From assembly GCF_007827365.1 (NCBI RefSeq), contig NZ_VISI01000002.1, forward strand, positions 2,547,001 to 2,611,000: 64,000 nt of DNA, in the 5' to 3' direction. This document shows, piece by piece, positions 36,607 to 46,528 of the stretch. Source of the DNA: Olleya sp. Hel_I_94. Its GTDB lineage: Bacteria; Bacteroidota; Bacteroidia; Flavobacteriales; Flavobacteriaceae. Position 1 is the first letter of the stretch. Each line of letters starts with the position of its first letter. The translations under genes and the position numbers were made by a program. The notes beneath the pieces were generated by a model, which was given only the letters and a program-made list of their open reading frames with translations, did not search any database and was not told the DNA's origin.

Positions 36607-38725
36607 ATTTATGTAGTTTTAATTGTATGCGCTTTCGCGGAACATCAACCTCTAAAACCTTAACAATTACCTGTTGGTGTAAATGGACGTGCTCATTGAC
36701 ATCTTTTACAAAACTATCAGATAGGTTAGAGACATGTATTAAACCACTTTCTTTAATACCAACATCTACAAAACATCCAAAATTGGTGATGTTATTGACA
36801 ATGCCTGGTAATAATTGACCCGCAACCAAGTCGTTAATTGTTTTAATATTTTGATTAAAAGTAAACACTTTAGCTTCTTCTCTAATATCTAATCCTGGCT
36901 TTTCAAGTTCTTTAATAATATCTTCTAAGGTTAGTAAACCAACAGTGTCAGTACAATAATTTTTTAATTCTATTTTTTTAAGCAACTCTTGATTGCCAAT
37001 CAAATCATTTAAAGTGACCTTTAAATCTTTGGCCATTTTTTCGACTATATTATAACTCTCAGGATGCACTGCCGAGTCGTCTAACGGGTTTTTAGCCGCT
37101 CTAATTCTTAAAAAAGCAGCACCTTGTTCAAACGCTTTTCCGCCTAAACGGGGTACTTTTTTTATCGCATTTCGGCTAGTAAAAACACCGTGCTCATTTC
37201 TGTAGTTAAAGATGTTTTCTGCTAGTTTTGGACCAATACCAGAGACATAGCTTAGTAAAGACGTACTTGCAGTATTGATGTTTACACCAACACTATTTAC
37301 GCAGTTTTCTACCACAACATCTAGTTCTTTCTGTAGTTTGCTTTGATCCACATCATGTTGGTATTGTCCAACACCAATAGACTTAGCGTCAATTTTTACC
37401 AGTTCTGCTAAAGGGTCTTGCAGGCGGCGCCCAATGGAGACACTACCTCTAACAGTGACATCGTAGTTTGGGAACTCGTCTCTTGCAATTTTTGAAGCAG
37501 AGTAAATACTAGCGCCAGCTTCGCTAACCACAAAGACTTGCATGTCTTTTTTAAATTGAATCTTTTTAACCAACGCTTCCGTTTCTCTGGATGCTGTTCC
37601 ATTACCAATCGCAATAGCTTCAATGTTGTAAGCTTCCGTTAAAGTGGATAGCTTTTTTATAGCACCAATACTATCACTTTTTGGAGGATGCGGATATATG
37701 TTTTCGTTATGTAATAAAACTCCTTGTGCATCTAAGCAGACTATTTTACAGCCTGATCTAAAACCAGGATCAATTGCTAATACTCGTTTTTCGCCTAAAG
37801 GCGAACCCAATAATAGTTGTTTTAAGTTTTTTGCAAATACCGAAATAGCAGATGCATCAGCCTTCTCTTTTGCTTTTTGTAGCGCTTCGTTGCTTAAAGA
37901 CGGGAATAATAGTCGTTTGTACGCGTCGCTAATGGCTAACTCAATCTGATCTGCGCAGGCGTTTTCGCTTTTAATAATGCGTCTGTCAATGTTTTCTAAC
38001 GCCTTTATTTTATCTATTTCAATTTTAACACGAATAAAACCCTCTTTTTCTGCTCTTAAAATGGCTAATAATCTATGCGACGGAATACGACTTAACGCTT
38101 CTTCCCATTCAAAGTAGTCTCTGAATTTTTGAGCATTCTCATCCTCTTTTTTTGTTTTTACCACTTTCGTGGAAATCATAGCATGACGCTCCAATTGGTT
38201 ACGTAAATTATTACGAATATCTGTGCGCTCGTTTATCCACTCAGCAATAATATGTCTTGCACCTTCCAAAGCGTCGTCCACTGTTTTAACGTCGCCTTTT
38301 ACGTATTTAAATGCGATAGATTCCACATCATTTGCATTTTGTGACATGATGATTTTAGCTAAAGGTTCTAATCCATTTTTTCTTGCAGTTTCTGCCTTAG
38401 TTTTTCTGCTTTTTTTATACGGTAAGTATAAATCCTCAAGCGTTGTTAAGTCAGTACATGCTGTAACCTTGTCTTGCAATGCATCAGTTAAAACGTCTTG
38501 CTCTTCAAGTGCTTTTAAGATTGCTATTTTTCGTTTTTCTAAGGCTTCAAATTCTTCTTTATATTTTACAATATCTCCAATTTGGACTTCATCTAAATTT
38601 CCAGTTGCTTCTTTTCTGTATCTTGAAATAAACGGAATAGTTGCGTCCTGATTTAATAGGTCAATCGTATTTTTTACTGATGTTTCAGGTAATTTAGTCT
38701 TAGAAATTATATAGTTTAAAAGCAT
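36605..38725 (-). CDS. Tex-family RNA-binding transcription accessory protein
   Basis: 706-residue S1-containing protein of the Tex/Spt6-like family, which associates with RNA polymerase and nucleic acid. In order: N-terminal helical Tex domain (TIPFISRYRKEATGNLDE), YqgF/RNase H-like domain about 315-440 (VLAIDPGFRSGCKIVCLD), helix-hairpin-helix about 480-545 (LSYVSGIGPKLAENIF, VPRLGGKAFEQ), and C-terminal S1 domain about 635-706 (GIVNNITNFGCFVDVGIKES). The hairpin 38731-38763 and its T-run directly abut its ATG. The gene therefore either reads through a terminator or carries that hairpin in its leader. Confidence 0.94.
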   Translation of the reverse strand: MLLNYIISKTKLPETSVKNTIDLLNQDATIPFISRYRKEATGNLDEVQIGDIVKYKEEFEALEKRKIAILKALEEQDVLTDALQDKVTACTDLTTLEDLYLPYKKSRKTKAETARKNGLEPLAKIIMSQNANDVESIAFKYVKGDVKTVDDALEGARHIIAEWINERTDIRNNLRNQLERHAMISTKVVKTKKEDENAQKFRDYFEWEEALSRIPSHRLLAILRAEKEGFIRVKIEIDKIKALENIDRRIIKSENACADQIELAISDAYKRLLFPSLSNEALQKAKEKADASAISVFAKNLKQLLLGSPLGEKRVLAIDPGFRSGCKIVCLDAQGVLLHNENIYPHPPKSDSIGAIKKLSTLTEAYNIEAIAIGNGTASRETEALVKKIQFKKDMQVFVVSEAGASIYSASKIARDEFPNYDVTVRGSVSIGRRLQDPLAELVKIDAKSIGVGQYQHDVDQSKLQKELDVVVENCVNSVGVNINTASTSLLSYVSGIGPKLAENIFNYRNEHGVFTSRNAIKKVPRLGGKAFEQGAAFLRIRAAKNPLDDSAVHPESYNIVEKMAKDLKVTLNDLIGNQELLKKIELKNYCTDTVGLLTLEDIIKELEKPGLDIREEAKVFTFNQNIKTINDLVAGQLLPGIVNNITNFGCFVDVGIKESGLIHVSNLSDSFVKDVNEHVHLHQQVIVKVLEVDVPRKRIQLKLHK

Positions 38726-38763
38726 AAAAAAAGACCTTATTTTTTTATAATAAATAAGGTCTT
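38726..38763 (-). terminator. Terminator or attenuator between the OmpA-type gene and tex
   Basis: On the minus strand AAGACCTTATTT pairs with AAATAAGGTCTT and is followed by a T-run that ends at the tex ATG (38725). It is placed to end the 38813-39520 transcript, but leaves no room for a normal tex leader downstream of it. Confidence 0.7.
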
Positions 38764-38812
38764 GTAATATATTTAACTCTGATTAATTTTCCGAGTAAAA
38801 TCGGACAAAATT

Positions 38813-39520
38813 CTAGTTTTCTCCAGACTCCATTTTAGCGTCATTAATCATTTTTTCATTTGGTAGAATGGCTACGTTTACACGTCTGTTTTTTGCTCTG
38901 CCTTCTGCAGTTGTATTATCATTAGTAGGTTGTGTCTCTCCAAACCAATTTGTTGTAAATCTACCGCTACTTAAGCCTTGATTTGTTAAGTAATTGGTAA
39001 CAGCATTAGCTCTGTTTTTAGATAATGTCATGTTGTTTTCTTCGCTACCAACACTGTCTGTATGTCCAACAACTAAAATATTAGTATCTGGATACTCTTT
39101 AAATACAGCTACAAGTTTGTTAAGTGTCTCTTGCGACGCACCATTTACGTTATATTTTGCTGTGTCAAAATACACACCACTATTTTCGTCAAAAGTTACG
39201 ACAATACCTTCGTCAACACGTTCCACTGTAGCACCAGGGATTTCTTCCTCTATTTTTTGTGCTTGTTTATCCATTTTGTTTCCAATAAGGATTCCGGCTC
39301 CACCACCAACAACTCCTCCAATAACAGCACCTAATTCTCCGTTACCACCTTTACCAACATTGTTACCAATTATGGCTCCTAAAATGGCTCCTCCAGTAGC
39401 ACCAATGACACCACCTTTTTGTTTATTATTTGCATTTTTTACACTGCTACAATTTGTAAAGCTAAAAGCCATAGCAACTGTTAATGCACTTATTGATATT
39501 TTTTTTAATATAGATTTCAT
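38813..39520 (-). CDS. OmpA-family lipoprotein with glycine-zipper segment (YiaD-like)
   Basis: 235 residues. A lipoprotein signal ends at FTNC (Cys24). The glycine-zipper membrane-type segment is about 36-82 (GGAILGAIIGNNVG, GGVVGGGAGILIG). The OmpA peptidoglycan-binding domain is about 115-225 (VYFDTAKYNV, VVGHTDSVGSEENN, NRRVNVAI). It is expected to link the outer membrane to the cell wall. It is followed by a terminator and lies just downstream of a lipocalin-like lipoprotein gene (5 bases apart), so they are probably one operon. Confidence 0.9.
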   Translation of the reverse strand: MKSILKKISISALTVAMAFSFTNCSSVKNANNKQKGGVIGATGGAILGAIIGNNVGKGGNGELGAVIGGVVGGGAGILIGNKMDKQAQKIEEEIPGATVERVDEGIVVTFDENSGVYFDTAKYNVNGASQETLNKLVAVFKEYPDTNILVVGHTDSVGSEENNMTLSKNRANAVTNYLTNQGLSSGRFTTNWFGETQPTNDNTTAEGRAKNRRVNVAILPNEKMINDAKMESGEN

Positions 39521-39525
39521 AGTTT

Positions 39526-39996
39526 TTATAATTTAGAAAAGTTCATGTTAATTGTAAATGGTTTACCATCAACTGTGAGGGTTTGTTCCCATCTCATGTT
39601 AGTGTCTGATAATTGGGCTAATTTTAATCTAAACCCTTGATTGCTTTCACTTTTCCCTTTAGCATCGGTTGGCTTTAATAAGAAGTTGTATAAACCTGTA
39701 GTTTCGTCTATCTCCTGAATAGTAAAGTTAAAGTTTCTTTCTCCTGTATTACAATTTGGAGTGTTTATGGTATAAATACCTGTATTATTATTTGGTATAA
39801 ACTGCCAAGTACTTTGCTCAAAACATTCCTTAGATGTGTCATTTAATAATGATACATTATAAGTGCCTGATTGATTGTAATTAATGGTGTTTAAAACCCA
39901 TTGACCTTTAATGGTTTTTTCTGATTGTCTTACTGTTTTTGAAGATCCACAGCTAAATAGTAGACTTAAAAACAAAACGGTTATTATTTGCTTCAT
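39526..39996 (-). CDS. Lipocalin-like lipoprotein
   Basis: 156 residues with a lipoprotein signal (LLFSC, Cys16) and a small beta-barrel domain (KGQWVLNTINYNQSGTY, WQFIPNNNTGIYTI, LKLAQLSDTNMRWEQT). It resembles the lipocalin-like domains common in Bacteroidota lipoproteins. Ligand and role are unknown. A degenerate -7-like box (CAccTTTG on the minus strand, about 40018-40025) lies upstream. It is the first gene of the pair with the YiaD-like protein. Confidence 0.72.
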   Translation of the reverse strand: MKQIITVLFLSLLFSCGSSKTVRQSEKTIKGQWVLNTINYNQSGTYNVSLLNDTSKECFEQSTWQFIPNNNTGIYTINTPNCNTGERNFNFTIQEIDETTGLYNFLLKPTDAKGKSESNQGFRLKLAQLSDTNMRWEQTLTVDGKPFTINMNFSKL

Positions 39997-40137
39997 GATT
40001 GTTTAATTTATTTGATACAAAGGTGCAATATTACTTGATATTTGATATTACACGATTATTAATATAGGTTATATAATTACCATTTTTAAAATTGTAATTG
40101 GTAAGGTAGAGAAGGTGTATGCTTGCGATTAGAAGAA

Positions 40138-41565
40138 TTAATTGTCAAATTTAGTAAGTGTATATTCTCCAGTCCTTTTATTATAGTTTCCTAAAAAGTA
40201 GCTAGATTGATACTTAAATAAGGTTTGCAAATGTGCATTATTGTACGTTCTGTTAGCGTCTTGAAAGTTTTTGATTTGATCAAATTCGTTTAACGGAATG
40301 TCACCTGTTTTGTGATTTAAATCTTTGTCAAATAAACAGCTTATTCTAGTAGATTTTGTTCTAGTGTAGCTATTAAAGCTGTCTAATATTAGACCATATG
40401 CAATTACACCAAAAGCGCCAAAATTGACCATAGCAAAACCACCTCTATCAATTTCTACACTGGCTCCTAATGTTATAATTAAGTCCTCATTTTTTGAATA
40501 AGCAGTAATACCTATTTTAGACTGTGTTATTTTTCTTAAAAATTTAGAGGTTTTTTCTAGTTCTCTGTAATCATCAAATGCACCACCTTCCTGAATTATT
40601 GGTGTGTTTTTAAACGTGATTTCTTCTTTGTCGTTAATATTAAACGTTTTTATTAACCCAAAATCATCTAAATTATAGGCACTAAAACTTAAGTGATCTA
40701 ATGTAGAATAGATGGTTAACAGTTTGTCTTTATGAATAAAGGAATTAGAATTTGCGCCATGATGATTATTAGTATAACCTGTATTGATAATGCTATTAAA
40801 GTTATAAGAGTCACTTTCTAGATCTAAACTAATAACGTAAGTATACTTGTTAAAAAGATTATTGGTAATTGTAAGTTTATTATTGTCTACATATAATTTT
40901 GTGAACGCATTAGTTTGTTCTAAACTATTAGGAACATTACTATTAACAACCTCAATAGCTGCGTAGTTAGGGTTACCAAATAGCAAAGGGTATAATGGGT
41001 AATCTCTGTCTATGTTATTAACTATTGCTTGCGATGATAAATCGTAATGAGTAGTCTTAATAAGGCCTTTATCAGTTAATGTTCTAGATATTAAAACATC
41101 TTCTTTCCTGCTAACAGATAAAATATGAAGCTTATTTTTTAAGACTAGATATTCGACTATTTTTTCTTTTTTAAATTCAATGTTTAAGTCTTCGGTTATT
41201 TTAAAATTTCCTGTTTTAAAACTTAACGAAACCGAACTAAAATGAGATTTGTTATTATTACTAAAAAACAGCGTATAAGTCTCTTGGTCATATATTGCAC
41301 CAATTAAAATCTTACCCTTTTTAGGAATTATTACATTATTTATTGAGCCGATTAATTGTTTATTTTGATCATGAAGATTTCCAAAAATCACCTTTCTGTT
41401 TGTAAAAAACATGGCGATTTGGTTAGTATCTTCATTAACCACAGGGATGACGTCCTTAGGGTACAGTTGTTTTGTTTCTTCTTCAATATTAAATCCAACC
41501 CATTCTTCTTGAGCAGAAGTTAAGGTGCTAAAAACAAATGCAAATAGTATTAAGGCGTACTTCAT
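40138..41565 (-). CDS. Secreted protein, unknown function
   Basis: 475 residues with a signal peptide ending near residue 18 (TLTSAQ). The mature protein is beta-rich with repeated short blocks of strand-turn-strand and Asn/Asp-rich turns, which may form a propeller-like fold. No known domain was recognised by eye. Its start is 27 bases after metG ends, on the same strand, so it may be transcribed with metG. No terminator was recognised after it. Confidence 0.7.
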   Translation of the reverse strand: MKYALILFAFVFSTLTSAQEEWVGFNIEEETKQLYPKDVIPVVNEDTNQIAMFFTNRKVIFGNLHDQNKQLIGSINNVIIPKKGKILIGAIYDQETYTLFFSNNNKSHFSSVSLSFKTGNFKITEDLNIEFKKEKIVEYLVLKNKLHILSVSRKEDVLISRTLTDKGLIKTTHYDLSSQAIVNNIDRDYPLYPLLFGNPNYAAIEVVNSNVPNSLEQTNAFTKLYVDNNKLTITNNLFNKYTYVISLDLESDSYNFNSIINTGYTNNHHGANSNSFIHKDKLLTIYSTLDHLSFSAYNLDDFGLIKTFNINDKEEITFKNTPIIQEGGAFDDYRELEKTSKFLRKITQSKIGITAYSKNEDLIITLGASVEIDRGGFAMVNFGAFGVIAYGLILDSFNSYTRTKSTRISCLFDKDLNHKTGDIPLNEFDQIKNFQDANRTYNNAHLQTLFKYQSSYFLGNYNKRTGEYTLTKFDN

Positions 41566-41592
41566 AAACTTATTTTACAATAATAATTTTGG

Positions 41593-43641
41593 TTAACTAA
41601 TGTGTAATCCATTACTAACATTAGCATCATCGGGATTTACAAATACTAATTTGCCTTCCGCATTTTCTGTCATTAAAATCATACCTTGACTCTCTACACC
41701 ACGTAATGCTCTTGGTGCTAAATTAACTAAAACAGTCACTTTTTTACCAACAACTTCTTCTGCAGTAAAGCTTTCTGCTATTCCAGAGACTATTGTGCGT
41801 ACATCAATACCTGTATCCACTTTTAAGATTAAAAGTTTTTTAGCTTTAGGCATTTTTGTAGCTTCTAAAATGGTTCCAACACGTATGTCTAACTTAGTAA
41901 AATCATCAAAAGTGATTTCATCTTTTTGAGGCTCAACGACTTTGTTAGCAGCTTCATTAGCTTTTTTACTTGCTTCTAACTTATCTATTTGCTTTTGGAT
42001 TGTTTCGTCTTCTATTTTACTAAATAACAATTCACCTTTACCTATTTGGTGCAAAGCAGGAAGTAATGTGTCTTTAGTAGATATATCGTTCCAAGAGTTT
42101 TCTGTTGTATTAAGAATGTTTTTTAATTTGGTAGAAGTAAATGGTAAAAATGGTTCTGATAATGTTGCTAAAGCGCTTGCTATTTGCAATGCGACAAACA
42201 TAATTGTTTTTGTTCTAGCTTCATCTGTTTTAACTAGTTTCCAAGGTTCTTCATCTGCTAAATACTTGTTTCCAAGTCTTGCTAAGTTCATTAACTCCTG
42301 ACCAGCTTCTCTAAAACGGTAACGCTCTAAAGAGCTTTCAATAACTGCAGGATATGCTTTGACAGTCGCTAAAGTTTCTTCGTCTATAGCAGAAAAATCA
42401 GATGGTGTCGGTACAACACCTTCGTAGTACTTATTAGTTAAAACTACAACGCGATTAATAAAGTTTCCGAAGATTGCTACTAGCTCGTTATTGTTTCTTG
42501 CCTGAAAATCTTTCCAAGTAAAATCATTGTCTTTAGTTTCTGGCGCATTAGCAGTTAAAGCATAACGTAACACATCCTGTTGGTTAGGAAAATCTTGTAA
42601 ATAATCTGGCAACCAAACAGCCCAATTTTTAGACGTCGATAATTTGTTGCCTTCTAAGTTTAAAAACTCGTTAGCTGGAACATTATCAGGCAAAATATAG
42701 CTGCCTTCTGCTTTAAGCATAGCAGGAAATATAATACAATGAAATACTATATTATCCTTACCAATAAAGTGTACTAATTTAGTGTCTTCATCCTTCCAGT
42801 ATGGCTCCCAATCTTTACCTTCTCTTGCAGCCCATTCTTTGGTTGATGATATGTAACCAATTGGTGCATCAAACCATACGTAAAGCACTTTGCCTTCTCC
42901 TCCAGGAACCGGAACCGGAATTCCCCAATCTAAATCTCTAGTTACAGCACGAGGTCTTAATCCATCATCAATCCAAGATTTAACTTGACCATAAACGTTA
43001 GGTTTCCAATCTTTTTTATGACCTTCCAAGATCCATTCACGTAAAAACGCTTCGTGTTTATTTAAAGGTAAAAACCAATGTTTTGTTTCTTTTAAAGTGG
43101 GAACATTACCAGTTATAGCCGATTTAGGATTAATTAAATCTGTTGCATTATGTGACGTTCCACATTTTTCGCATTGGTCACCATAACTTTCTTCGTTACC
43201 GCATTTTGGACACGTACCAATTACAAAACGGTCTGCTAAAAATTGGTTAGCCTCTGCATCATATAATTGTTCTGACACTTCTTCAACAAATTCATTTTTA
43301 TCATACAAAGTTTTAAAAAACTCAGAAGCAGTATCGTGGTGAATTTTGGCAGACGTACGTGAGTAGTTATCAAACGTAATTCCAAATTCTTCAAAAGAAT
43401 CTTTAATTATTTTATGATAGCGATCTACAATTTCCTGAGGTGTAACACCTTCCTTTTTTGCTTTAATAGTAATTGGCACACCATGCTCATCACTACCACA
43501 AATAAAGGCTACATCGTTACCAGTTAGTCTTTTATATCTAGCGTAAATATCTGCTGGAACATAAACACCAGCTAAATGTCCAATATGTATTGGTCCATTA
43601 GTATAAGGTAATGCTGCAGTAATTGTATATCTTTTTGACAT
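41593..43641 (-). CDS. metG: Methionyl-tRNA synthetase with C-terminal tRNA-binding domain
   Basis: Class I synthetase of 682 residues. It has the HIGH motif (PIHIGHLAG), a zinc-knuckle insert (CPKCG...CEKCG, about 145-165), the KMSKS equivalent ([10 protein letters not shown]), and the anticodon-binding helices. The C-terminal EMAP-II-like OB domain, about 580-682 ([25 protein letters not shown]), gives dimerisation and tRNA binding. It is complete, with ATG at 43641. The upstream gene is divergent (S66 carboxypeptidase). Confidence 0.97.
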   Translation of the reverse strand: MSKRYTITAALPYTNGPIHIGHLAGVYVPADIYARYKRLTGNDVAFICGSDEHGVPITIKAKKEGVTPQEIVDRYHKIIKDSFEEFGITFDNYSRTSAKIHHDTASEFFKTLYDKNEFVEEVSEQLYDAEANQFLADRFVIGTCPKCGNEESYGDQCEKCGTSHNATDLINPKSAITGNVPTLKETKHWFLPLNKHEAFLREWILEGHKKDWKPNVYGQVKSWIDDGLRPRAVTRDLDWGIPVPVPGGEGKVLYVWFDAPIGYISSTKEWAAREGKDWEPYWKDEDTKLVHFIGKDNIVFHCIIFPAMLKAEGSYILPDNVPANEFLNLEGNKLSTSKNWAVWLPDYLQDFPNQQDVLRYALTANAPETKDNDFTWKDFQARNNNELVAIFGNFINRVVVLTNKYYEGVVPTPSDFSAIDEETLATVKAYPAVIESSLERYRFREAGQELMNLARLGNKYLADEEPWKLVKTDEARTKTIMFVALQIASALATLSEPFLPFTSTKLKNILNTTENSWNDISTKDTLLPALHQIGKGELLFSKIEDETIQKQIDKLEASKKANEAANKVVEPQKDEITFDDFTKLDIRVGTILEATKMPKAKKLLILKVDTGIDVRTIVSGIAESFTAEEVVGKKVTVLVNLAPRALRGVESQGMILMTENAEGKLVFVNPDDANVSNGLHIS

Positions 43642-43713
43642 CTTTGTTATCTTTTGAAGGTGTAAAAATACGTAATTTGACAGCCATTTAGAAAAAAAAT
43701 GTAATTTTACATT

Positions 43714-44721
43714 ATGTCAAAAAAGAGATTATTATTGTTAGTGTGTTGTGCTGTTTTTTTCTTAGGAAATACAACAGGATTTGCGCAAAATAAAACCGAA
43801 ACTAAATTGATACAGCCACCTTATTTAAAAGCAGGAGACACTGTTGCTATTGTTGCGCCTTCTGGTGTTTTAAAAAATAGATTTGATGAAGTAAATCGTG
43901 CGAAGCAGCTTTTAGAAAGTTGGAAGTTACATGTCGTTATTGGTAAGCATGTTTTTAATCAGGCAAACCACTTTGCAGGTACAGATCAAGAGCGTTGCGA
44001 AGACTTTCAGATGGCTTTAGATGACCCTAAAATTAAGGCTATATGGTCTGCTCGTGGTGGTTACGGAACCGTTAGGATTTTGGATAGCTTAGATTATACC
44101 AAATTTTTAAAGCAGCCTAAATGGATTATTGGTTACAGTGATATTACAGCGTTACATAACCAAATACATAATTTAGGAGTGCAATCGCTACATGCAATAA
44201 TGGGAGTGAGTTTACCTGAAAATTTAGAGGACATTGCAGATAGTATTGCCACTTTTAAAAATACGCTTTTTGGACAACCTTTACGTTATGCATTAAAGGG
44301 ATCAAAATATAATAAATCTGGAGATGCTAATGGTATTTTAGTAGGTGGAAACCTAACTATTTTACACACTATGTTAGGCTCTAAAGATAGTATAGATACG
44401 GATGGTAAAATTTTATTTATTGAAGAAATAGGAGAGTACAAGTACCATATAGATCGTATGTTACAAAGTTTAAAACGTGCTGGTTACTTTGATAATTGTA
44501 AAGGTGTTATAGTTGGTGACATGAGCAGAATGCGAAAAAACACAACATTATGGGGAACTTCAATTGAGCAATTAATTTTGGATGCGTTGTCTGATTATAA
44601 TTTTCCTATTGCGTTTAATATGCCTGCAGGACATGAAAAAGATAACAGAGCTTTAATTTTAGGACGTCAAGTAGTATTAAAAGTAGATAAAAGTAAATCG
44701 ACTTTAATTTTTGAAGAATAA
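43714..44721 (+). CDS. S66-family LD-carboxypeptidase (LdcA-like)
   Basis: Serine peptidase that trims the terminal D-Ala from peptidoglycan tetrapeptides during recycling. The 335 residues carry a signal peptide (to about residue 25, TTGFAQ). This is unusual for the cytoplasmic E. coli LdcA and suggests a periplasmic enzyme. The catalytic set is visible: nucleophile Ser in [11 protein letters not shown], Glu in [16 protein letters not shown], His in PAGHEKDN. Its last base is shared with the yraN-type start codon (TAATG). Neighbouring genes do not define the pathway further. Confidence 0.9.
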   Translation: MSKKRLLLLVCCAVFFLGNTTGFAQNKTETKLIQPPYLKAGDTVAIVAPSGVLKNRFDEVNRAKQLLESWKLHVVIGKHVFNQANHFAGTDQERCEDFQMALDDPKIKAIWSARGGYGTVRILDSLDYTKFLKQPKWIIGYSDITALHNQIHNLGVQSLHAIMGVSLPENLEDIADSIATFKNTLFGQPLRYALKGSKYNKSGDANGILVGGNLTILHTMLGSKDSIDTDGKILFIEEIGEYKYHIDRMLQSLKRAGYFDNCKGVIVGDMSRMRKNTTLWGTSIEQLILDALSDYNFPIAFNMPAGHEKDNRALILGRQVVLKVDKSKSTLIFEE

Positions 44722-45080
44722 TGGCTAGTCACAATGAACTTGGTAAAAAAGGAGAGCAACTAGCTGTAGATTTTTTAATTGAAAACAAGTACGATATAAT
44801 AGAACAAAATTATCGTTTTGATAAAGCTGAGGTGGATATTATTGCTCAAAAAGCTGATGTTTTAGCCATAATTGAAGTCAAAACAAGATCTACAGATACT
44901 TTTGGTGACCCTCAAGACTTTGTAAAACCTAAACAAATCCAACGTTTAGTAAAAGCTGTGGATGAGTATGTTACAGTAAATGGATTAGATGTTGAAGTCC
45001 GTTTTGACATTATCGCAATAGTCAAACAGAATAATCAATTTAATATCAAACATTTAGAAAATGCCTTTTATCATTTTTAA
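44721..45080 (+). CDS. YraN-like (UPF0102) endonuclease-fold protein
   Basis: 119 residues with the restriction-endonuclease-like core EVDIIAQKADVLAIIEVKTRS (acidic residues and the E-x-K motif). It is a widespread single-domain family associated with DNA processing or repair, function unproven. Translation is coupled to the S66 peptidase gene through a one-base stop/start overlap. Confidence 0.9.
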   Translation: MASHNELGKKGEQLAVDFLIENKYDIIEQNYRFDKAEVDIIAQKADVLAIIEVKTRSTDTFGDPQDFVKPKQIQRLVKAVDEYVTVNGLDVEVRFDIIAIVKQNNQFNIKHLENAFYHF

Positions 45081-45150
45081 TTTGTCGTGATTGCTAAAAA
45101 AAAGGTGTCCTAATAAAAATTAGTATTTTGATGTTTAACTTTTTAGTTAC

Positions 45151-46497
45151 CTATTCTTCTTTTTTTGATTGAGGTAATGTTTTAAAATAAGCTTCAAAAG
45201 CTTTAAAATCGTATGGTTTTTTGATTATTTTTTTATCACTATCTAATACAAAATAACTTGGTGTAGATTTTACGTTATAGTTGTTTCCAATCTCATTATC
45301 CCATTTTCCTTCACCAAAAACATGATAAAATTCAGGATAGTCATAGGTCATGTCTTTCCATCTGTAACGGTCTTCATCTAAAGCAATCGCAATAACTTTT
45401 AATTGTTTATTGTCTAAAGTTTTCACATACTTACGTAGTTCTGGAATCTCTTCTAAACAGTGTGAGCATGTTGTGCTCCAAAACACGATTAGGTAATTAT
45501 TAGACTCATCTAATTGATATAGGTTTTTTACAGTTGCCTCGCCTTCTTCATCATAGATTACTATTTCAAAATCTTGTCCAATATTACCAACAGATGCATT
45601 TTTAAAATAAGTTAAATCTTCTATTAATTGCGTGTCGTTTTCCGCTTTAGCTAAAGCTAATAAATGGGTGTCTGTAATATGGTTAGCAACAGGTTCAACT
45701 TCTTCTAAAGCAAATTGATTCCATAAAATTTCTAACATTACTTTTTTAATCTTAGGATTGTTACCAATAGCTTTTACTACAGTATCTATGTTATTTTTGT
45801 AGGAAGTAATTTGGTCATTGCTATCACTAAAATTAAAAACATAATTTAATGTTGCTTCAATTAAAAAGTTTGAATTTTGAAGTACTGGATTTCCAAAATT
45901 GATATGTTTAAAGTAGCTGGTTTTAGCATTTTCTGTAAACGTTTTGGCGTCAATTAAATTTTCAGGAATGTAAGGTTGACTGGCAGTTATAAAATTAAGC
46001 ACTAATTTACCTTCCGATGCCTTTTCAAACTCTGACTGTGTTGTTTTTAATATGTCAATAATGTTTTTAAAATCTTTTTCTTTTTTACCTCCAGAAGAAT
46101 AAAAAGCATTTAAGCTCTGTCCAATCATAGACATGCTATTATTGTAAGAAATCCAAAGTTTGTTTTCTTCAGAAGTTACAAATTCTAGACCTTTTTCTAA
46201 ATCAAACGTTAACTCAATATCCTCGTTGTTATACAAAAAATCGAAGTTATATTCGTCTTGTGGTTGTGCATAAACAATACGATACGTGCCAGGAGCTTGT
46301 GTTTTTTTAAGATTAAAAATAAAGCTTCCGTCTGCTGCAATATCTGCATTGTCTACAAAAATTGAAGTGTCTGCAGTAACTTGGTATAGAAATGCAAATT
46401 TAAATTGATCTGCTGGAGTAAAAGTTCCTTTAATTGTGTTTTGAGCCATCAAAAAGGTTGGCAATATGGCAAATAAAAACAGTATTTTTTTATTCAT
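45151..46497 (-). CDS. TlpA-like secreted thioredoxin-domain protein
   Basis: 448 residues. The signal peptide ends near residue 18 (FLMAQ). The N-terminal beta domain of about 100 residues resembles DUF4369 (TIKGTFTPADQFKFAFLYQV). A helical linker follows, then a C-terminal thioredoxin fold, about 305-440, with active site CSHC (WSTTCSHCLEEIPEL) and cis-Pro in STPSYFV. It is probably a periplasmic disulfide reductase working on envelope proteins. It follows mfd after 31 bases on the same strand. No convincing terminator lies between it and the convergent yraN-type gene. Confidence 0.87.
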   Translation of the reverse strand: MNKKILFLFAILPTFLMAQNTIKGTFTPADQFKFAFLYQVTADTSIFVDNADIAADGSFIFNLKKTQAPGTYRIVYAQPQDEYNFDFLYNNEDIELTFDLEKGLEFVTSEENKLWISYNNSMSMIGQSLNAFYSSGGKKEKDFKNIIDILKTTQSEFEKASEGKLVLNFITASQPYIPENLIDAKTFTENAKTSYFKHINFGNPVLQNSNFLIEATLNYVFNFSDSNDQITSYKNNIDTVVKAIGNNPKIKKVMLEILWNQFALEEVEPVANHITDTHLLALAKAENDTQLIEDLTYFKNASVGNIGQDFEIVIYDEEGEATVKNLYQLDESNNYLIVFWSTTCSHCLEEIPELRKYVKTLDNKQLKVIAIALDEDRYRWKDMTYDYPEFYHVFGEGKWDNEIGNNYNVKSTPSYFVLDSDKKIIKKPYDFKAFEAYFKTLPQSKKEE

Positions 46498-46528
46498 TTT
46501 TTGTGATTTTCTTTTATAATTTCAAAAA

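Noticed and set aside
45105..45125. Weak hairpin CTAAT/ATTAG between yraN-type gene and TlpA-like gene
   Set aside because: Short stem with no GC content and no clear U-run, below the standard of the other terminators.
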